Part shown: piece by piece, positions 5,999 through 7,542 of the stretch
Numbering within the stretch: the stretch's first letter is position 1
How the letters are laid out: each line of letters opens with the position of its first letter
Origin: Nitrospirota bacterium
Lineage (GTDB): Bacteria > Nitrospirota > 9FT-COMBO-42-15 > HDB-SIOI813
DNA length: 7,542 bases
NCBI GenBank assembly: GCA_016234155.1
Contig: JACRGZ010000032.1
Span: 1-7,542 of the forward strand
Reading direction: 5' to 3'
The notes under the pieces: generated by a model
What the model saw: only the letters and a program-made list of their open reading frames with translations
Told to the model about the DNA's origin: nothing
Database searches by the model: none
Made by a program: the position numbers and the translations under genes

Positions 5999-6282
5999 GG
6001 CGTGGCGTGAAATCTTACCCCTGCGGCATACACTGAGCCACACCTTGCACACCACGCAATGGCGCCCGGCTGGTCTTCAAATCTCCTCCCACCCTCTATA
6101 TCTCTGTGGGTAAATGTGATATGCACATCCGTCCCTACTTTGATCGGCTTATGAATATAAATTCCTGTGCCACCCTTGCTGATATTTGCGATATAGACCT
6201 CCACGCTCTTCTTTTCGTTCCCAATCCTAAGGGAAGCTATGCCCATGATTGTTAGGCGTCTGTTTTTACGGCGGCTTTTCAT
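5995..6282 (-). CDS. Small PilZ-domain protein (probable cyclic-di-GMP binding)
   Basis: A 95-aa single-domain PilZ protein. Both parts of the cyclic-di-GMP binding signature are visible: the N-terminal RxxxR (Arg4/Arg8 or Arg5/Arg9 in SRRKNRRL) and the (D/N)xSxxG motif as NISKGG at residues 33-38. A late AAGVRF (86-91) matches the end of the PilZ beta-barrel. It probably acts as a stand-alone cytoplasmic effector responding to the second messenger; the target cannot be told from the sequence. ATG 6282 is chosen because GAGGG (6290-6294) lies 7 nt upstream; the longer TTG start at 6300 has no such support. The C-terminus is short after GVRF, and the stop codon TAG is contributed by a REP element, so the ancestral protein may have been slightly longer. 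Confidence 0.82.
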   Translation of the reverse strand: MKSRRKNRRLTIMGIASLRIGNEKKSVEVYIANISKGGTGIYIHKPIKVGTDVHITFTHRDIEGGRRFEDQPGAIAWCARCGSVYAAGVRFHATP

Positions 6283-6298
6283 CTGAAAACCCTCGCTC

Positions 6299-6488
6299 AA
6301 ATCCCCCCTTACCCCATAATCCCCCTAAATCCCCCTTTAAAAAAGGGGGACTTTTACCAACCGTAGAGGATAAGCCTGAGATTATCAATCCCTAAATCCC
6401 CCTTTAAAAAAGGGGGACTTTTACCCCCCTTTTCTAAAGAGGGGATATTATTTCCCCCTTTGGAAAAGGGGGATTAAGGGGGATTTTT
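6299..6488. repeat. Array of CCCCCTTT/AAAGGGGG hairpins with terminal inverted repeats
   Basis: This 190-bp stretch fills the gap between argB and the PilZ gene. It holds two exact 36-bp direct repeats (6323-6358 and 6390-6425), each with an 8-bp stem CCCCCTTT / AAAGGGGG. An imperfect hairpin follows at 6424-6444 and another 8-bp stem of the same sequence at 6454-6472. The ends are inverted copies, AAATCCCCCCTTA at 6299-6311 and TAAGGGGGATTT at 6475-6486, differing by one C. This looks like nested or tandem small non-autonomous palindromic elements (MITE-like). No coding potential is apparent. It starts 3 bp past the argB stop and may stop or process the argB transcript. Confidence 0.75.
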
Positions 6489-6491
6489 ACA

Positions 6492-7355
6492 TTAGGCCAC
6501 AATTTCGGTACCAATACCCTTCTTTGTAAATATCTCAAGGAGGATTGCGTGGTTTATCCTTCCGTCAATTATGTGGGTCTTTTTGACCCCGCCTTCAAGC
6601 GCTGCCAGACAGGCCTTGACCTTCGGAAGCATGCCTGAAGTTATGACGCCATTTTTTATAAGCCGCAGGGCCTCCCTGCGGTTCAGGGTGGAAATGAGTC
6701 TCCCATCCTTATCCATGATCCCCTTGACGTCCGTTAAAAAGATTAATTTCTCTGCCTTCAGGGTTGCCGCTATAGCCCCTGCCGCTGTATCAGCATTTAT
6801 ATTGTATGTACAACCTTTACTGTCCACCCCAATCGGGGCAATAACCGGAATAAATCTGCTCGCCTCTAAGGAGCGTATTATATTGGGGGATATTGACTCC
6901 ACTTCACCCACAAGCCCCCTGTCTATGCCGGGGCCTTTCCTCGGGCTCCTCAGTTTCCTCGCCTTTATCAACCCGCCGTCTTTACCTGTAAGGCCGACAG
7001 CGTTTCCACCATGCTGATTGATCCTATTAACAAGCTCTTTGTTTATCTTGCCCCCAAGGACCATCTCAACGATATCCATGGTCTCACCGTCCGTTATCCG
7101 GATACCTTCTATAAAGACAGGTTTCTTCCCCATCTTATCCATGACTTCGGTTATCTGAGGTCCGCCTCCATGGACTACCACCGGGTTCATCCCTATGTAC
7201 TTTGCCAGCACCACGTCTTCGGCAAACATCTCCTTGAGCCTCTCGTCAACCATGGCATTCCCACCGAACTTTATGACTATGGTCTTTCCAGAGAGGTTGC
7301 GGATATAGGGGAGGGCTTCGACAAGGATCTGGGCTTTTTCAATGTTACGGTACAA
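6492..7355 (-). CDS. argB: Acetylglutamate kinase ArgB
   Basis: A 287-aa cytoplasmic enzyme that phosphorylates N-acetyl-L-glutamate with ATP, the second step of the acetylated arginine pathway. Amino-acid-kinase motifs are all present: VIKFGGNAM (27-35, Lys29), VVHGGGPQI (60-68), GIRITDGE (84-91, Arg86), GKDGGLI (124-130), NINADTAAGAIA (185-196), FLTDVKGIM (206-214, Lys211) and SGMLPKVKACLAAL (240-253). Two features mark the arginine-inhibited hexameric type: an N-terminal helix before the kinase core (KAQILVEALPYI, 7-18) and the C-terminal HIIDGRINHAILLEIFTKKGIGTEI. Feedback inhibition is therefore inferred. Translation must start at TTG 7355: the first in-frame ATG is codon 35, inside the nucleotide-binding core, and an in-frame stop lies at 7380-7382. 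AGAGAG at 7365-7370 gives a modest Shine-Dalgarno. No other arg genes are adjacent. Confidence 0.95.
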   Translation of the reverse strand: MYRNIEKAQILVEALPYIRNLSGKTIVIKFGGNAMVDERLKEMFAEDVVLAKYIGMNPVVVHGGGPQITEVMDKMGKKPVFIEGIRITDGETMDIVEMVLGGKINKELVNRINQHGGNAVGLTGKDGGLIKARKLRSPRKGPGIDRGLVGEVESISPNIIRSLEASRFIPVIAPIGVDSKGCTYNINADTAAGAIAATLKAEKLIFLTDVKGIMDKDGRLISTLNRREALRLIKNGVITSGMLPKVKACLAALEGGVKKTHIIDGRINHAILLEIFTKKGIGTEIVA

Positions 7356-7364
7356 TGTCAGGTT

Positions 7365-7370
7365 CTCTCT
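7365..7370 (-). promoter_or_regulatory. Modest Shine-Dalgarno before the TTG start of argB
   Basis: AGAGAG on the minus strand lies 9 nt before TTG 7355. It is the only purine-rich site in the short open frame between the upstream in-frame stop (7380-7382) and the start of protein homology, so it supports the TTG start. The rest of the leader (7371-7439) is AT-rich, and no promoter could be called with confidence. Confidence 0.5.
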
Positions 7371-7439
7371 TTGAGAAAATCAAATATCAAATATTTATCC
7401 TAATTAACAGTCTCAGAATAATGACGACATTTCTTTGCA

Positions 7440-7513
7440 AAATCCCTCCTAACCTCCCTTTTCCAAAGGGAGGGATAATCCCCTCTTTGAAAAAGAGGGG
7501 TTAGGGGAGATTT
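7440..7513. repeat. Double-hairpin MITE-like element with 15-bp terminal inverted repeats
   Basis: The ends AAATCCCTCCTAACC (7440-7454) and GGTTAGGGGAGATTT (7499-7513) are inverted repeats matching at 13 of 15 positions. Between them are two 9-bp perfect stems with 3-nt loops: CCTCCCTTT / AAAGGGAGG (7453-7473) and CCCCTCTTT / AAAGAGGGG (7480-7500). The stem style and the AAATCCC ends relate it to the array at 6299-6488. It sits upstream of argB. No coding capacity is seen, so it is probably a small non-autonomous repeat. Confidence 0.7.
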
Positions 7514-7542
7514 CCTCAATGATGTCTATTCAATTTTGAGAC

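Noticed and set aside
5815..6036. Plus-strand 73-aa open frame
   Set aside because: It overlaps uppP in another frame, then runs through REP E (giving DRPKGLSL) and antisense to the PilZ gene; no ribosome site and no recognisable protein.
6299..6488. CRISPR array from the 36-bp direct repeats
   Set aside because: Only two exact copies occur, each repeat is a near-perfect palindrome of C and G runs, other hairpins continue the series, and no cas genes are present.
6571..7403. Plus-strand open frames of 148 and 130 aa antisense to argB
   Set aside because: They mirror the strongly conserved ArgB coding sequence, overlap each other and have no family motifs.

Overview
The window (7,542 bp, about 45-50% GC by eye) looks like chromosomal DNA from a Gram-negative, probably uncultured environmental bacterium. 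An alginate-export-type outer-membrane porin, an arginine-sensitive type of N-acetylglutamate kinase, a cobalamin-type radical SAM protein, a PilZ protein and many dispersed palindromic repeats together would suit Nitrospirota or a deltaproteobacterial-type lineage. That placement is inference from gene content and protein style only. No rRNA, tRNA, CRISPR array or full insertion sequence was seen.

Layout: (1) 54-1434, minus strand: a porin gene with a strong ribosome binding site, a candidate promoter, a textbook terminator at 54-93, and a double-hairpin element between stop codon and terminator. (2) 1435-1916: a 482-bp divergent intergenic region holding four GTAG-type REP hairpins at 1590-1718. 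(3) 1917-3392, plus: a B12-binding-type radical SAM protein whose open frame runs upstream into the REPs; the real start is most likely 1917. (4) 3413-3997, minus: a MarC-family membrane protein, convergent with the radical SAM gene. (5) 4129-5008, plus: a two-gene toxin-antitoxin-like module, a 90-aa DUF6922-like protein overlapping an AbiEii-type nucleotidyltransferase. (6) 5156-5962, plus: undecaprenyl-diphosphatase uppP. (7) 5995-6282, minus: a small PilZ-domain protein whose stop codon lies in a REP hairpin separating it from uppP. (8) 6299-6488: an array of CCCCCTTT/AAAGGGGG hairpins with a 36-bp exact direct repeat. (9) 6492-7355, minus: argB, started by TTG. (10) 7440-7513: a second double-hairpin element related to the array at (8).

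The genes do not form one pathway. They are housekeeping or envelope genes (porin, UppP, MarC, ArgB, PilZ) interspersed with a toxin-antitoxin-like module and an orphan radical SAM enzyme. The most striking feature is the density of structured non-coding DNA. Five GTAG hairpins and one GGAG double hairpin have the architecture of REP/REPIN elements mobilised by TnpA_REP (RAYT) transposases. A separate C-rich/G-rich palindrome family flanks argB. No RAYT gene is inside the window, so any mobilising enzyme must be elsewhere.
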